This document shows positions 21,866 through 33,090 of a stretch of 64,000 nt of DNA, in pieces (positions within the stretch are counted from its first letter, which is position 1; every line of letters begins with the position of its first letter). The notes beneath the pieces are model-generated. The model was not told the origin of the DNA, did not search any database, and saw nothing but the letters and a program-made list of their open reading frames with translations. The translations under genes were made by a program, and so were the position numbers. Source of the DNA: Chamaecrista fasciculata (taxonomy: Eukaryota; Streptophyta; Magnoliopsida; Fabales; Fabaceae); assembly GCA_003254925.1 (NCBI GenBank), contig QANZ01018611.1, forward strand, positions 90,945 to 154,944, written 5' to 3'.

Positions 21866-22888
21866 GGATATGTCTACTAACTATTAATAGACACCTTTTA
21901 AAATGACTTCTCATGTCTTTTGATGAAACCAATCATATAAACATAATTAATTTAAGGCCTAAGTGCACTTTTGGTCCCAAAACTATGACAAAGGTTTCAT
22001 TTTGGTCCCATAACTTTTTTTGTTGCAATTTTGGTCCCATAACTATGACAAAGGTTTCATTTTGGTCCCATAACTTTTTTTGTTGCAATTTTGGTCCCAT
22101 AACTTCTCAAAAGGTTCCATCGTTAGTCCCTTGGTGAATTCCATCCATATTTAGCCGTTAAGTATGACGTGGCATAGTGACTAGGATCATGATGTGGCAA
22201 AATATGATGAAATGGACTGAAATAGGATCTATATGCAACATATTAAAACTTATCTATACCCAACCACAATATATACAAAGAGTGGTACTTCCTCTTCCTC
22301 GTCAGCCCAAGGGGACTTCCTCTTCCTCGTTCCGCTTCCCGATTCGCCGTCGTCGCCGCTTTGGTCGTTCGACTCTGGCTGAGGATCCCATCGACTTCGT
22401 CAGCACCTTCTGCTTGAAGTCTCTTCTTCCCCACCAGATTGGTCCCTGTCAGTACCACTCTTTGTATATTTTGTGGTTGGGTATAGATAAGTTTTAATAT
22501 GTTGCATATAGATCCTATTTCAGTCTACTTCATCTTATTTTGCCACATCATGATTCTAGTTACTATGCCACGTCATACTTAACGGCTAAATATGGATAGA
22601 ATTCACCAAGGGACTAACGGTGGAACCTTTTGAGAAGTTATGGGACCAAAATTGCAACAAAAAAAGTTATGGGACCAAAATGAAACCTTTGTCATAGTTA
22701 TGGGACCAAAATTGCAACAAAAAAAGTTATGGGACCAAAATGAAACATTTGTCATAGATATGGGACCAAAAGTGCACTTAAGCCTTAATTTAATATATTA
22801 ATATATTAAATTAATTATACATCATAAATAGACTTTTATTTATTTTATCCAAAATAACCACATTGATAATATTACAAACTATCCAACA
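21866..22888 (-). mobile_element. Copia LTR (LTR family L2), inverted copy, truncated and interrupted
   Basis: It is the reverse complement of the LTRs at 27331-27903 and 30100-30672. On the minus strand it starts TGTTGGATAG at 22888, preceded by the purine tract AGTGGGGGAT (22889-22898). It runs to 21866, where it stops abruptly beside a single N (21865). It is split by a foldback insertion at 21954-22786. Confidence 0.7.
21954..22786. mobile_element. Foldback transposon, 833 bp, with 5-bp TSD AATTT
   Basis: The element starts AAGGCCTAAGTGCAC and ends GTGCACTTAAGCCTT. It is flanked by AATTT on both sides (21949-21953 and 22787-22791); the uninterrupted LTR copies have this site once. The arms are long and nearly fully paired, and include repeats of 'aattttggtcccataact'. 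They extend inward to 'agagtggtact'/'agtaccactct', leaving a GC-rich unpaired centre of about 165 bp (22291-22448). No transposase is present. Confidence 0.75.
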
Positions 22889-23110
22889 ATCCCCCACTAG
22901 TTTGTAATATTTCATAACATCATGCATAGCAGAAAGTATCTTACTTCGATTTGAACTTTCTATTAGTGTAAATTCTTTAAAGTTTTGACGAAGTAATTGG
23001 TATCCTAAGATTTGAACCACTACTCCATATGTCAAAACCGAAAGCATTTACACACATGATATTATTATTTATGACATAAATTCAATTCCTTACTTCAGCA
23101 GACATATCCA
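22889..23110 (-). mobile_element. 3' internal end of inverted copia element (family L2)
   Basis: Read on the minus strand, this matches the sequence just before the LTRs at 27331 and 30100. Shared text includes 'gaattgaatttatgtcat', 'catgtgtgtaaatgctttc', 'aaagaatttacactaatag' and the purine tract. The open frame here (about 70 residues) recurs in all three copies because the copies are homologous; it shows no domain. Confidence 0.65.
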
Positions 23111-24400
23111 TCTATTAATCTTAAAGAGTGATTTTTAGATGAAAGAGAAGTGAAGATGAGAAACAATTGCTCTAACAATGATAATGGATATATATAGGTA
23201 AGTAATACATATGGATGGTCTAGTGAGGATCAAAAAGGAATTTACAATTAATTGATTCGATCCAATTATGTGATACAATATGTCTGGTATGTCTTTTTGA
23301 TTATTTTGATAATGAACATTATTTTTTTATCTACTCACCCATTGTCTTCAAATTCAAATGATACTCAAGGGAGTAGGAAATGCATGCTTGGGTTACAGTT
23401 TGTTTTGACTTTTCGTAGTGTCCGGAGGAATATAGAATTAGTGAAGAAAGAGATAAATTAATGGGTATATCTTTATTGGGAATTTACTCAGGAGATGACA
23501 AAAAAAGTTGAGCAATATTAGATTAAAACATTTTGTCATGCATGATTAGATTAAAACATTTTTTCAGGTTCCTGTTTATTAAAATGAAATTTAACCATAC
23601 ATATGGCGCAGGGATGGGATATTAGTGTATTAAATCTCGTCACTTGCATTCATCCCTTCAATCTATGCATTTCTTGAATGAAATGAATCAGGTGATCATG
23701 AAACATCAAAATGGTGTTCATACGCACAAGATAAACTGGTGACTGTGATTAAAATTATGATCTCTTAAATTCTATTTGGTGCATAATATCACTTACCTTT
23801 AGATGCATTTTGAGAGATTTGAAATGGCAGCAGTTTCATTCCCTTTGAGCAAGGATGGAAGTCGTCACTGAAACAATGCCGGAAAATGTCGTTTTGCGAC
23901 AGGCTACGTCGACGAATCCAATCTATAGTTTTGAGTGGAACTACAGAATCTGGATAAGGGTCGAAGGTGATAATAGATGGACGATGTGTCGTTTAAGTCG
24001 ACACATTTTTTGACATACAACGTGTTGTTTCGTTTTCAAATTAAAAGTACAGAAAGATTTCTGGCGGGTTCAACTTGGTTTCATCTCTGATTGCGTCTGT
24101 TGGTTAAATATATATATATATATAAAGCACTAATATTATTACTACAAACTCATTGAGGTGTGACGCAAATTGGAGAGGCTGAAATGGTCCTACGAGACTG
24201 GAAAGTTATGGCGGTTTGGTAAGCTATTAGTGTGCTTTTATTAATATATATATATATATAATAATCAATCCTAATTATATATATAAATTAAAACGTAGTG
24301 CTTTTGTTATTTATATTTATATAAATTAATTATATATATAAATGGAGGGGAGTTAAGAGTGATGATCCCAATTAATTTAAATATATATATATATATTTAG
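23111..24400. other. Intergenic DNA, no supported gene
   Basis: No gene family was recognised. A moderately GC-balanced stretch at 23820-24100 has no open frame of note. It shares a general layout (followed by TA microsatellites and then copia RNase H remains) with 28420-29000, so the two may be parts of one diverged duplication. Confidence 0.3.
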
Positions 24401-24419
24401 CACTAGAGAATAAGTAGTG

Positions 24420-25077
24420 TTGATTTTTTGCAAAACTAGAAAATATTCTAGTGCAAATTAAAGAAGAAATGTTAATAATTTAATGGATGGATATTCCCCA
24501 TAGTAGTGGGGGTGTTATTAGTTGGGCTTCTAAGAAGCAACATATATTTATTTTTCATGGTGGAATAGCAACTAATTACATTGGTAATTTCTATAAAAGA
24601 AGTGAAATGATTAAAGAATATGTAGTTGAATATAAAGGTGTGACCACAACGAAAGCTAGTCATTTCATTTTCTTATAATATCTTTGTAGTACTCGATAAA
24701 TATATGAGACTATGATGACACATAGGACTATAACAATAGTCTATGGAAGTATATATGAGACTATGATAACACATAGAATTATATGATAACACATAGAACT
24801 ATAACAATAGTCTATGTAAGTGTATACAATGAATTTAAGGCATGCCTATAAAAAGGAATAAAAGGCACATGTGACTATGACGATAATTTTTGTGCAATCT
24901 AATAAGAAATCGGTTGATATGCTAGTAAAAGCATTGCCAAGAAAATGCAATACAACTTGAAGAGATGGGGCTAAACCCTCAAGTTAAAACATTAGTAATG
25001 GGAACCCAACTTTGAGTAAGTATACACTCTAACAATATAAGTTCAATGGGTAATAACAAGTTACTATATGTTGTTTG
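24420..25077 (+). pseudogene. Copia RNase H / 3' polyprotein remnant (family L2, copy 1)
   Basis: A frame from about 24487 encodes 'SSGGVISWASKKQ', the conserved RNase H motif of copia elements. Further on, pieces readable as 'NKKSVDMLVKALPRK' and 'EMGLNPQ' (about 24903-24984) match the end of a copia polyprotein. The sequence is colinear with 29001-29581. It is cut at 25078 by the inverted large LTR. Confidence 0.7.
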
Positions 25078-26170
25078 TGTTGGGAAATCACAGAGGGAGC
25101 GCAGCGGAAGAAATTAAAAAAATTTTGGACTAAAACGCAAATAAAACTAAAAGCTAACTCTGTGATTCCTTCCAGGATCCACTAACTATGCTTATACCAG
25201 ATAAGAAAAGATGTTTACCTAGTTTTGATCGGTGACTTATCGTATTCGCGAATTTGAGAAGTCCACAGAGTGTCCTTCCTCTACCAGTAATCCACACGAG
25301 CAGTTTGGCAGATGCCTAGGTGCTAGCCTCCTTCACTTCTTCCCAAGTGAAAAACAGGAACTATATCTATGATTCTTGAATAATCAAGAAGTGTTCTTGA
25401 TTATCAAGATTGATTGGGCTTAGGCGATTTTTACTCTCTATAGAGCTCTAGGCAAAATTCTTGGTCTGACCAAGAATTGATCTGTGTTGTGAGTTATCTC
25501 TGAGATAGGCGCCTAGTGCCTCTATTTATAGTGTTCTCATTCCTAGTTTTAGGGAATCCTAATCCAATTAGGATATCTCTAAGATATGGGATATCTTTTA
25601 GATATCTCAAAATATCTTTTGATTTATAATATTAAACTTAATATTATAATTCAAAATTAAAGGCCCAATTCGAATTTGACTATCCTAGATCAAATCTTGA
25701 AATCAAATCTTAATTTGCTCAAATCCTATTGGTTGGAATGAGTCATGAGAATTTGATTTTATAATTTAAATATTACTTTAATATTTAAACCATAAAAGTT
25801 GACTTGCCTTATCCCAAACTCTAAAATGCAAGATCAAATCTTCCATCCCAAGAAAGGGGCTAGGCGAAATTCCCATGTAGTTTTGGAGGAATTTTATAAC
25901 AACCCAAACTCCTTAGGTAGTTATAACTAATTCCTAACAATTTTGAATAAAAGAATTACCTTAATATCTTTTAATTCAAATCCTATATCTTTTCCAAAAG
26001 ATATTTATCTTATCTTTATTTAATTAATAAAAACAATTTCTATTAATAAAAACAAAGATAATGAGGCGCCACCCTCATCCCAATTTTAGTGAATTTAATA
26101 AATCAATAATTCCCTAATTTTTAGGAAACTCATTTAATTTATTTATTCACTAATATTTTAATTGTAAAAC
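25078..26170 (-). mobile_element. Large LTR (family L1), inverted, running into a gap
   Basis: On the minus strand it ends ...GATTTCCCAACA at 25078 and carries 'ccgctgcg', 'gtggattac', 'gaggaaggacac' and 'tgtggacttc', as in the copies ending at 1151 and 10086. Comparison with the second copia copy shows it is inserted just after 'actatatgttgtttg', where the other copy continues uninterrupted. The other end is inside the gap. Confidence 0.65.
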
Positions 26171-27053
26171 NNNNNNNNNNNNNNNNNNNNNNNNNNNNNN
26201 NNNNNNNNNNNNNNNNNNNNNNNNNNNNNNNNNNNNNNNNNNNNNNNNNNNNNNNNNNNNNNNNNNNNNNNNNNNNNNNNNNNNNNNNNNNNNNNNNNNN
26301 NNNNNNNNNNNNNNNNNNNNNNNNNNNNNNNNNNNNNNNNNNNNNNNNNNNNNNNNNNNNNNNNNNNNNNNNNNNNNNNNNNNNNNNNNNNNNNNNNNNN
26401 NNNNNNNNNNNNNNNNNNNNNNNNNNNNNNNNNNNNNNNNNNNNNNNNNNNNNNNNNNNNNNNNNNNNNNNNNNNNNNNNNNNNNNNNNNNNNNNNNNNN
26501 NNNNNNNNNNNNNNNNNNNNNNNNNNNNNNNNNNNNNNNNNNNNNNNNNNNNNNNNNNNNNNNNNNNNNNNNNNNNNNNNNNNNNNNNNNNNNNNNNNNN
26601 NNNNNNNNNNNNNNNNNNNNNNNNNNNNNNNNNNNNNNNNNNNNNNNNNNNNNNNNNNNNNNNNNNNNNNNNNNNNNNNNNNNNNNNNNNNNNNNNNNNN
26701 NNNNNNNNNNNNNNNNNNNNNNNNNNNNNNNNNNNNNNNNNNNNNNNNNNNNNNNNNNNNNNNNNNNNNNNNNNNNNNNNNNNNNNNNNNNNNNNNNNNN
26801 NNNNNNNNNNNNNNNNNNNNNNNNNNNNNNNNNNNNNNNNNNNNNNNNNNNNNNNNNNNNNNNNNNNNNNNNNNNNNNNNNNNNNNNNNNNNNNNNNNNN
26901 NNNNNNNNNNNNNNNNNNNNNNNNNNNNNNNNNNNNNNNNNNNNNNNNNNNNNNNNNNNNNNNNNNNNNNNNNNNNNNNNNNNNNNNNNNNNNNNNNNNN
27001 NNNNNNNNNNNNNNNNNNNNNNNNNNNNNNNNNNNNNNNNNNNNNNNNNNNNN
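26171..27053. other. Assembly gap, 883 Ns
   Basis: The gap lies between the inverted large LTR and the resumed copia 3' region. By colinearity with 29582-29823 it should contain the rest of the large LTR and about 240 bp of copia sequence, unless those were deleted. Confidence 0.99.
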
Positions 27054-27330
27054 AAGGTTTTAGGGTTGATCTTGTTAAATATTCATGAGACCAAGAGTAG
27101 CAAACATGGCCATAAAAGTGATGAAGTAAGGAATTGAATTTATGTCATTAATAATAATATCATGTGTGTAAATGCTTTCAGTTTTGGCATATGGAGTAGT
27201 GGTTCAAATCGTAGGATACCAATTACTTCGTCAAAACTTTAAAGAATTTACACTAATAGAAAGTTCAAATCGGAGTAAGATACTTTCTGCTATGCATGAT
27301 GTTATGCAATATTACAAACTAGTGGGGGAT
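27054..27330 (+). mobile_element. 3' internal end of copia family L2, copy 1, with polypurine tract
   Basis: Colinear and near-identical with 29824-30099. It ends in AGTGGGGGAT (27321-27330), directly before the LTR. The 68-residue open frame here is identical in both copies and shows no domain. Confidence 0.65.
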
Positions 27331-27903
27331 TGTTGGATAGTTTGTAATATTATCAATGTGGTTATTTTGGATAAATGAATAAAAGTCTATTTGTGATGTA
27401 TAATTAATTTAATATGGTAATATATTAAATTAATTATGTTTATATTATTGGTTTCATCGAAAGAGATGAGAAGTATTTTCAAAAGGTGTCTATTAATAAT
27501 TAATAGACATATCCTTTCATTTGGAAAGTTACGTCTATCTAGTGGTGTCTTTCAATTACTAATAGACACATCTTTTGTTATGAAGAGATATAACTTTTAG
27601 ATAGTGTCTATTAGTAGTTAATGAACACGTCTTTCAAATGAAAGGACATATCTTATGGATTATGTCTCTTGGCCAATTATAAATAGTGATCCAAACCATA
27701 TAAAATGTAAGACAATATTTACTATGAAATAGTATGTTAAGTTCAATTCATAAGCTTTGTTGTATCTTGGAAGGGGTTTGTCTAACTTTCCCCGATGTAT
27801 AGGCAATCACTTTTTAAGGAAAGTGATTCATCACGCCTCAAAGCCATCTATTAATTTCTATTCTTCTCTTCATCTCTTTCTTCTATTTTATCATTGTCTA
27901 ACA
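27331..27903 (+). mobile_element. Copia LTR (family L2), 573 bp, copy 1
   Basis: It starts TGTTGGATAG and ends TCTAACA. The length equals that of the LTR at 30100-30672, and differences are few. Internal short repeats of 'tagtgtctattagtagtta' type occur at about 27485, 27545 and 27605. 'ttataaatagtgatcc' (about 27678) may be its TATA region. Confidence 0.75.
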
Positions 27904-29000
27904 ATCTAAGTGAAGATAGAAGACATTTATTGCTCTAAAAAAATGGTAATGGTTATCTAAGGTTTGTCTAAATTCTAATACTTGTTTATTTTAATGAAAA
28001 CCTTGATAGTATATGACATGATGCACGATTACATGAAATTTGACATATATACTCACTATTTTGAAAAATATTCATCATTTATATGTAATATGTTGATTGT
28101 ATACCACATGCATATATGTGTGAAAGTATGTAAGTGTGTGACAGTGTGCTTAATGTGAGTATGGTGATACACATTTAATGTACATATATGCGTCAGTTTC
28201 ATGTCTATTTTGATACTCACATTCTGCAAATAGAAGACACACCCCTTCATTTAAAAAGAGGTAATGGTAATGTTGCTTCATATATGCACCAGTAAGTAGT
28301 GTCTTGTGGTCATCTTTATTTATCTCGATCTTGTTAGCATGTGGAAATGATTTGTTTGAATTTAATGTTCTACAATATACAATATGCATTCCTTTTGATT
28401 TTTCTTCATTTTGGCTATCTAAGATGCAACTTTCGGAAATTTTGAAACATAGATCAATATTTTTTATGTAAGACGATCAAAATCGACATTGAAACAGCCA
28501 AAAACAGTACTGAAAATGGTGTTTTTCAAACAGATCCTGTCGGGTCCAACCTTGTTATGGAATGGTTTGCAGGAAGTGGACAAAACAACTTCCTCAATTC
28601 CTTTACTGTGTAAAGTCGCCTTTGAAACAGTATGTTTTGGTGCAGAAAACATAATAGTTTCGACGAATTATGACAAACTTGGTATGAGTGTGAATTGAAA
28701 TTCAAACTTTGGGTCTCACATATAATAATATATATATATATATATATATGAGATGGAGAGGAAAAACAGTTATGGAAAAGTCAAGAAAATGCAGGCGCAT
28801 CCATTTGCTTATTCTAAATGGGAGTTCTAAATTTTAAATTTATATATATATATATATAAATAGAGCGAAAATAAATAGTGGTATATTATTTGTTGTCAAT
28901 AGACAAAAAGTATATGAAAGTATTAATGTTGGTTTATTGTTAGAGTGGTGATCTACAATTAATTTATCTGTATATATAAATTAAATACTAGAGGAAAAGT
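27904..29000. other. Intergenic DNA, no supported gene
   Basis: No domain is recognised. A GTGTG-rich stretch lies at 28120-28150 and TA microsatellites lie near 28725 and 28840. The open frames here on both strands overlap each other and are not convincing. Confidence 0.35.
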
Positions 29001-29823
29001 AGTGTTGATTTTTGCAAAACTAGAAAATTATTCTAGTGCAAATTAAACAACATTTGTGATGATAATTCCATGGATGGATACTTCTCATAGTGGGAGTATT
29101 ATTAGTTGGGCTTCTAAGAAGCAATATACTGAAATAGCAACTTATTGCATTAGCAATTGTTATGAAAGAAGTGAAATGATTAAAGAATATGTAGTTGAAT
29201 ATAAAAGTTGTGGCCAGAACGTTAGTTAACCATTCATTTTCTTATAATGATAAAACTACAATGTGTTTTGTAGTACTCAATAAAATATGAGACTATGTTA
29301 ACACATAGAACTATAACAATAGTCTATGTAAGTGTATACAATGAGTTTAAAGCATGCCTATAAAAAGGAATAAAAGGCACATGTGACTATGACGATAGTT
29401 TTTTGTGCAATCTAATAAGAAATCGGTTGATATGCTAGTAAAAGTATTGCCAAGAAATGCAATACAACTTGAAGAGATGGGGCTAACCTCAAGTTAAAAC
29501 ATTAGTAATGGGAACCCAACTTTGAGTTAGTATACTCTAACAATATAAGTTCAATGGATAATAACAAGTTACTATATGTTGTTTGAAGCACCAAACTCCA
29601 AGTTAATGCTCCATTTTAGAGTTTGTATTGCATATTGTTTTGTGATGAGTAAAGAAGTTGATATATGTGATGATAAGAACACATTGTCACAAAACTTAAT
29701 GGTGCGTATTGTTACGAAAGGGAGGTTGATATGATCTTAATGGAGTTATTAAATATCTTAAGTAACAGAGATATAGTTGAAAAATCCACCTATGTGAATA
29801 TTCAAGTGGTGCCGCTTCAAACA
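29001..29823 (+). pseudogene. Copia RNase H / 3' polyprotein remnant (family L2, copy 2)
   Basis: Colinear with 24420-25077 but not interrupted. It shows the RNase H piece 'GVLLVGLLRSN' out of frame and 'FVQSNKKSVDMLVKVLPRN' (about 29401-29457), which corresponds to the C-terminal end of copia polyproteins. 'EEMGLTSS' follows. Small deletions and stops mean it is inactive. Confidence 0.7.
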
Positions 29824-30099
29824 AGGTTTTAGGGTTGATCTTGTTAAATATTCATGAGACCAAGAGTAGCAAACATGGCCATAAAAGTGATGAAGTAAGG
29901 AATTGAATTTATGTCATTAATAATAATATCATGTGTGTAAATGCTTTCAGTTTTGGCATATGGAGTAGTGGTTCAAATCGTAGGATACCAATTACTTCGT
30001 CAAAACTTTAAAGAATTTACACTAATAGAAAGTTCAAATCGGAGTAAGATACTTTCTGCTATGCATGATGTTATGCAATATTACAAACTAGTGGGGGAT
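29824..30099 (+). mobile_element. 3' internal end of copia family L2, copy 2
   Basis: Near-identical with 27054-27330. It ends with the purine tract before TGTTGGATAG at 30100. Confidence 0.65.
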
Positions 30100-30672
30100 T
30101 GTTGGATAGTTTGTAATATTATCAATGTGGTTATTTTGGATAAATGAATAAAAGTCTATTTGTGATGTATAATTAATTTAATATGGTAATATATTAAATT
30201 AATTATGTTTATATTATTGGTTTCATCGAAAGAGATGAGAAGTATTTTCAAAAGGTGTCTATTAATAATTAATAGACATATCCTTTCATTTGGAAAGTTA
30301 CGTCTATCTAGTGGTGTCTTTCAATTACTAATAGACACATCTTTTGTTATGAAGAGATATAACTTTTAGATAGTGTCTATTAGTAGTTAAGGAACACATC
30401 TTTCAAATGAAAGGACATATCTTATGGATTATGTCTCTTGGCCAATTATAAATAGTGATCCAAACAACATAAGATGTAAGACAATATTTACTATAAAATA
30501 GTATGTTAAGTTCAATTCATAGGCTTTGTTGTATCTTAGAAAGGGTTTGCCTAACTTTCCCCGATGTATAGGCAATCACTCTTTAAGGAAAGTGATTCAT
30601 CACGCCTCAAAGCCATCTATTAATTTATATTCTTCTCTTCATCTCTTTCTTCTATTTTATTATTTACTAACA
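30100..30672 (+). mobile_element. Copia LTR (family L2), 573 bp, copy 2
   Basis: It starts TGTTGGATAG and ends ACTAACA. It differs from copy 1 at a handful of positions, so both are recent. No 5' LTR is seen for either copy; both are 3' ends. Confidence 0.75.
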
Positions 30673-30955
30673 CAAGCAAGGGCAAGCTAAGGCTACTCAA
30701 CATGGGAAACATGCAAACTTTTGAGAAGAATTAAAATACAACAATAAACGTTCGTTTAAGTGAACTTTGTAAAGTTAGAAGATTATGAGACAAGCCTAAC
30801 CTAAAGTTTCATTTAAGAAAAATAAGACAAATAAAAATAAAAAATAATTGCAAATTGACATAACAAAGAAATTTCATATTAAAATATAAAACCCATGGTT
30901 ATACCAAATGTTCACTCCAGTTTGAATCAGATTAGTCTTCACCTAATCCGTTACA

Positions 30956-31910
30956 CAAGAATCTTTCAGGGACTAAATTGATACGCAAGGACTAAATTGA
31001 AATAAAAAAAATATTAAAAACCCTAAATCCTAAACCCTAAAACCCTAAATTCTAAACCCTAAAACATAAAAGTTAAACCCTAAAACATAAAAGCTAAACC
31101 CTAAACCCTAAAACAAGATAACCCCTAAAACCCCAGCCATCTCTGACCCTAAATTTTTCAGGGACTAGATAGTACAGAAAGGCAAACGTATTTAGATAAT
31201 CCGAGGATCTGTTTGTACAATTATGCAGAACAGTGAAGATGATGAACAAATTAAAGAAGATGAACAGTGAAGATGAAGGTCTCAAGCAATCTCTTCGATC
31301 TACAATTTCATCTCACTCTTCTTCTTCGTCTTCTTCCTGCTATTATTCAAATCCCACAAACTCCTTCATTCTTTGTCTCCTTCATTTAATGACTTAACCC
31401 CGCATTGCCGCGAAACACGCCGGAGTGGTCCACCGTCAGCGTCATCGAGATCGTCTGCTTCGAATTGACACAACCCATACATACAATACTTCACGCAAAC
31501 ATAGATCATCACTCTCTTAAATCTCAACAAATTCGTTGAAGAAATTGTAAAACGAAGGGATCGAAGAGATGAAATTGCTTGAGACCCTCAACGAATTCGT
31601 TATTATCAATTGCAGATTGAAGAGATTGCTTGAGACCCTCATCTTCATTGTTCATCTTCGTCAATTTGTTCATCATCTTCACTGTTTTGCATAAATGTAC
31701 AAACAGGTCCTCGACTTATCTAAATATGTCTACCTTTCTGTACTATTTAGTCCCTGAAAACTTTAGGGTCAAAGATGGCTAGGGTTTTAGGGGTTCTTTC
31801 TATTAGGGTTTAGGGGTTTAGGGGTTTAGGATTTTTTGTTTTAGGGTTTAGGGTAGGGTTTTTAATATTTTTTATCCTTGTGTATCAACTTAGTCCCTGA
31901 AAGATTCTTG
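30956..31910. mobile_element. Foldback element with telomere-like arms
   Basis: The left arm ('aagaatctttcagggact', then many 'aaccctaaa' units at 31018-31130) is mirrored on the right ('agggtttaggggtttaggg' at 31785-31865, then 'agtccctgaaagattctt'). Inside, a second layer of arms pairs: 'acagaaaggcaaacgtattt' with 'aaatatgtctacctttctgt', and 'gagggtctcaagcaatctcttc'-type arms. The centre is GC-richer (31380-31460), and an open frame on the minus strand reflects the inverted structure. Confidence 0.6.
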
Positions 31911-32569
31911 GATTAAGGACTAAATTGGAATGTTTGAAAGATTTTTGGGAAACTTTACAATTTTATTTTGAGGATTTGGGACTAAAATAAATGAACATGA
32001 TGAAAAAGAGGGGGAAGTTGAGAATAATGGGATAAGAATGGGTCAGGGACTGATTTGCAAGTCAATTTTTTTTTTATGTATATGCTTATGTGGCGAGAAT
32101 TACACACTTGTCATGCTTTTATTTTCTTTATTTTGTGTTTAACCAGTGGTGACGTGGAAGTTAACAACCACGTCAGCACTAACGGGCCACGTCAGCCAAC
32201 TAACATGCCACCTCATCGTTTTTGACGGTTGAGTGACAAAAAGTCTTATTTGCAACGAGTTACCATAATTCAGGGACCCAGTTGTACAATGTCATAAATT
32301 CAAGGACTAAACTGCCACCGCATGCATAATTCAGGGACCAAAATGCTAGTTTACTTATTAATTTCTTCAAATAAGACATCAAAGTTTAAAGGTTTGAGAT
32401 TGCTCAGGTTATTCCTTTATTTGTTTATTTGAGCTCAAGCAAAATTCAGTGTTTGAAACAACTTTATAATATAAAGATTTGGCTAGTTAAGATATTTTAT
32501 AAAGAGAACAAACCGAAGATTTCACATAATATTTCACATAATATTTTTTATCGAAAAATCAATCTTATT
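31911..32569. other. Intergenic DNA with fragments of GTCC-type inverted-repeat elements
   Basis: No gene is seen. 'aggactaaattggaatg', 'gacgtggaagttaacaacc', 'aacgggccacgtcagc' and 'gggaccaaaatgctagttta' are typical pieces of non-autonomous elements like those elsewhere in the window. I could not define both ends. Confidence 0.35.
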
Positions 32570-33090
32570 TATTTTGTACTTTTTGCTCAATGAGAAAATG
32601 GGTTAGATTCTACATGATCAAACCCATGGGACTTAAGGAATGATATACGGAAAGAAATAAAAAAGAAATTAAATAAAAAAATAAGTAAATAAAAATGAAG
32701 TAGAAGAGTCCAAATTTCTAACGAACAAATTCAAACTTGATTGAAAATGATCTTTCTGATTCCCGAAGAATGAGGGGCAAAAGGATTCATTCAGAATGAT
32801 TTTTTTTTTCTTATTAGAAGATCGTGATTGGATCCACGTATGTTTAGTAAAACGAATAATCTTCTCATTAGAGAATAATCCAAAAAGTAAAATGTTCAAC
32901 TGGAACATTAAAAATGTAACGAAGTGGAAGAAGGAGGAGATTCTCGAACGAGGAAAAGGATCCAATAATTTTGAAAGAATTGAACGAGAAGCCATATGAG
33001 ATGCAAATCTCATGTACGGTTCTGTAGAGTGGCAGTAAGCGTGACTTATCTATCAACTTTTTCACTATCATCCCCGTAAAAACCAGACTG
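32570..33090 (+). pseudogene. Plastid DNA insertion (NUPT): rps12 intron region with group II domain V
   Basis: The segment reads like diverged chloroplast DNA. It has 'gctcaatgagaaaatggg', 'gggacttaaggaatgatat', then 'cgaacgaggaaaaggatcc', and 'tctcatgtacggttctgtag' with 'gagtggcagtaag'. The hairpin 'gccatatgagatgcaaatct'/'catgtacggt' is a group II intron domain V. The end 'gtgacttatctatcaac...' and 'actatcatcccc' corresponds to the 3' end of the rps12 intron and the start of exon 2. Point changes (for example a broken CCC-AAA-AAA stretch after the intron) show a decayed nuclear copy. The assignment to rps12 is from memory; plastid origin is more certain than the exact gene. Confidence 0.65.

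Noticed and set aside
27172..30147. An identical 68-residue open frame at 27172 and 29941, and a diverged version inverted at 22811-23047, which might look like a conserved small gene family
   Set aside because: All three are the same place in copia family L2, just before the LTR, and run through the polypurine tract into the LTR. They are conserved because the element copies are recent. No copia protein domain or other motif is present.
31018..31865. A true telomere or chromosome end, suggested by CCCTAAA-like repeats
   Set aside because: The repeats are degenerate, short, occur in both orientations and lie inside a foldback element between ordinary sequences.
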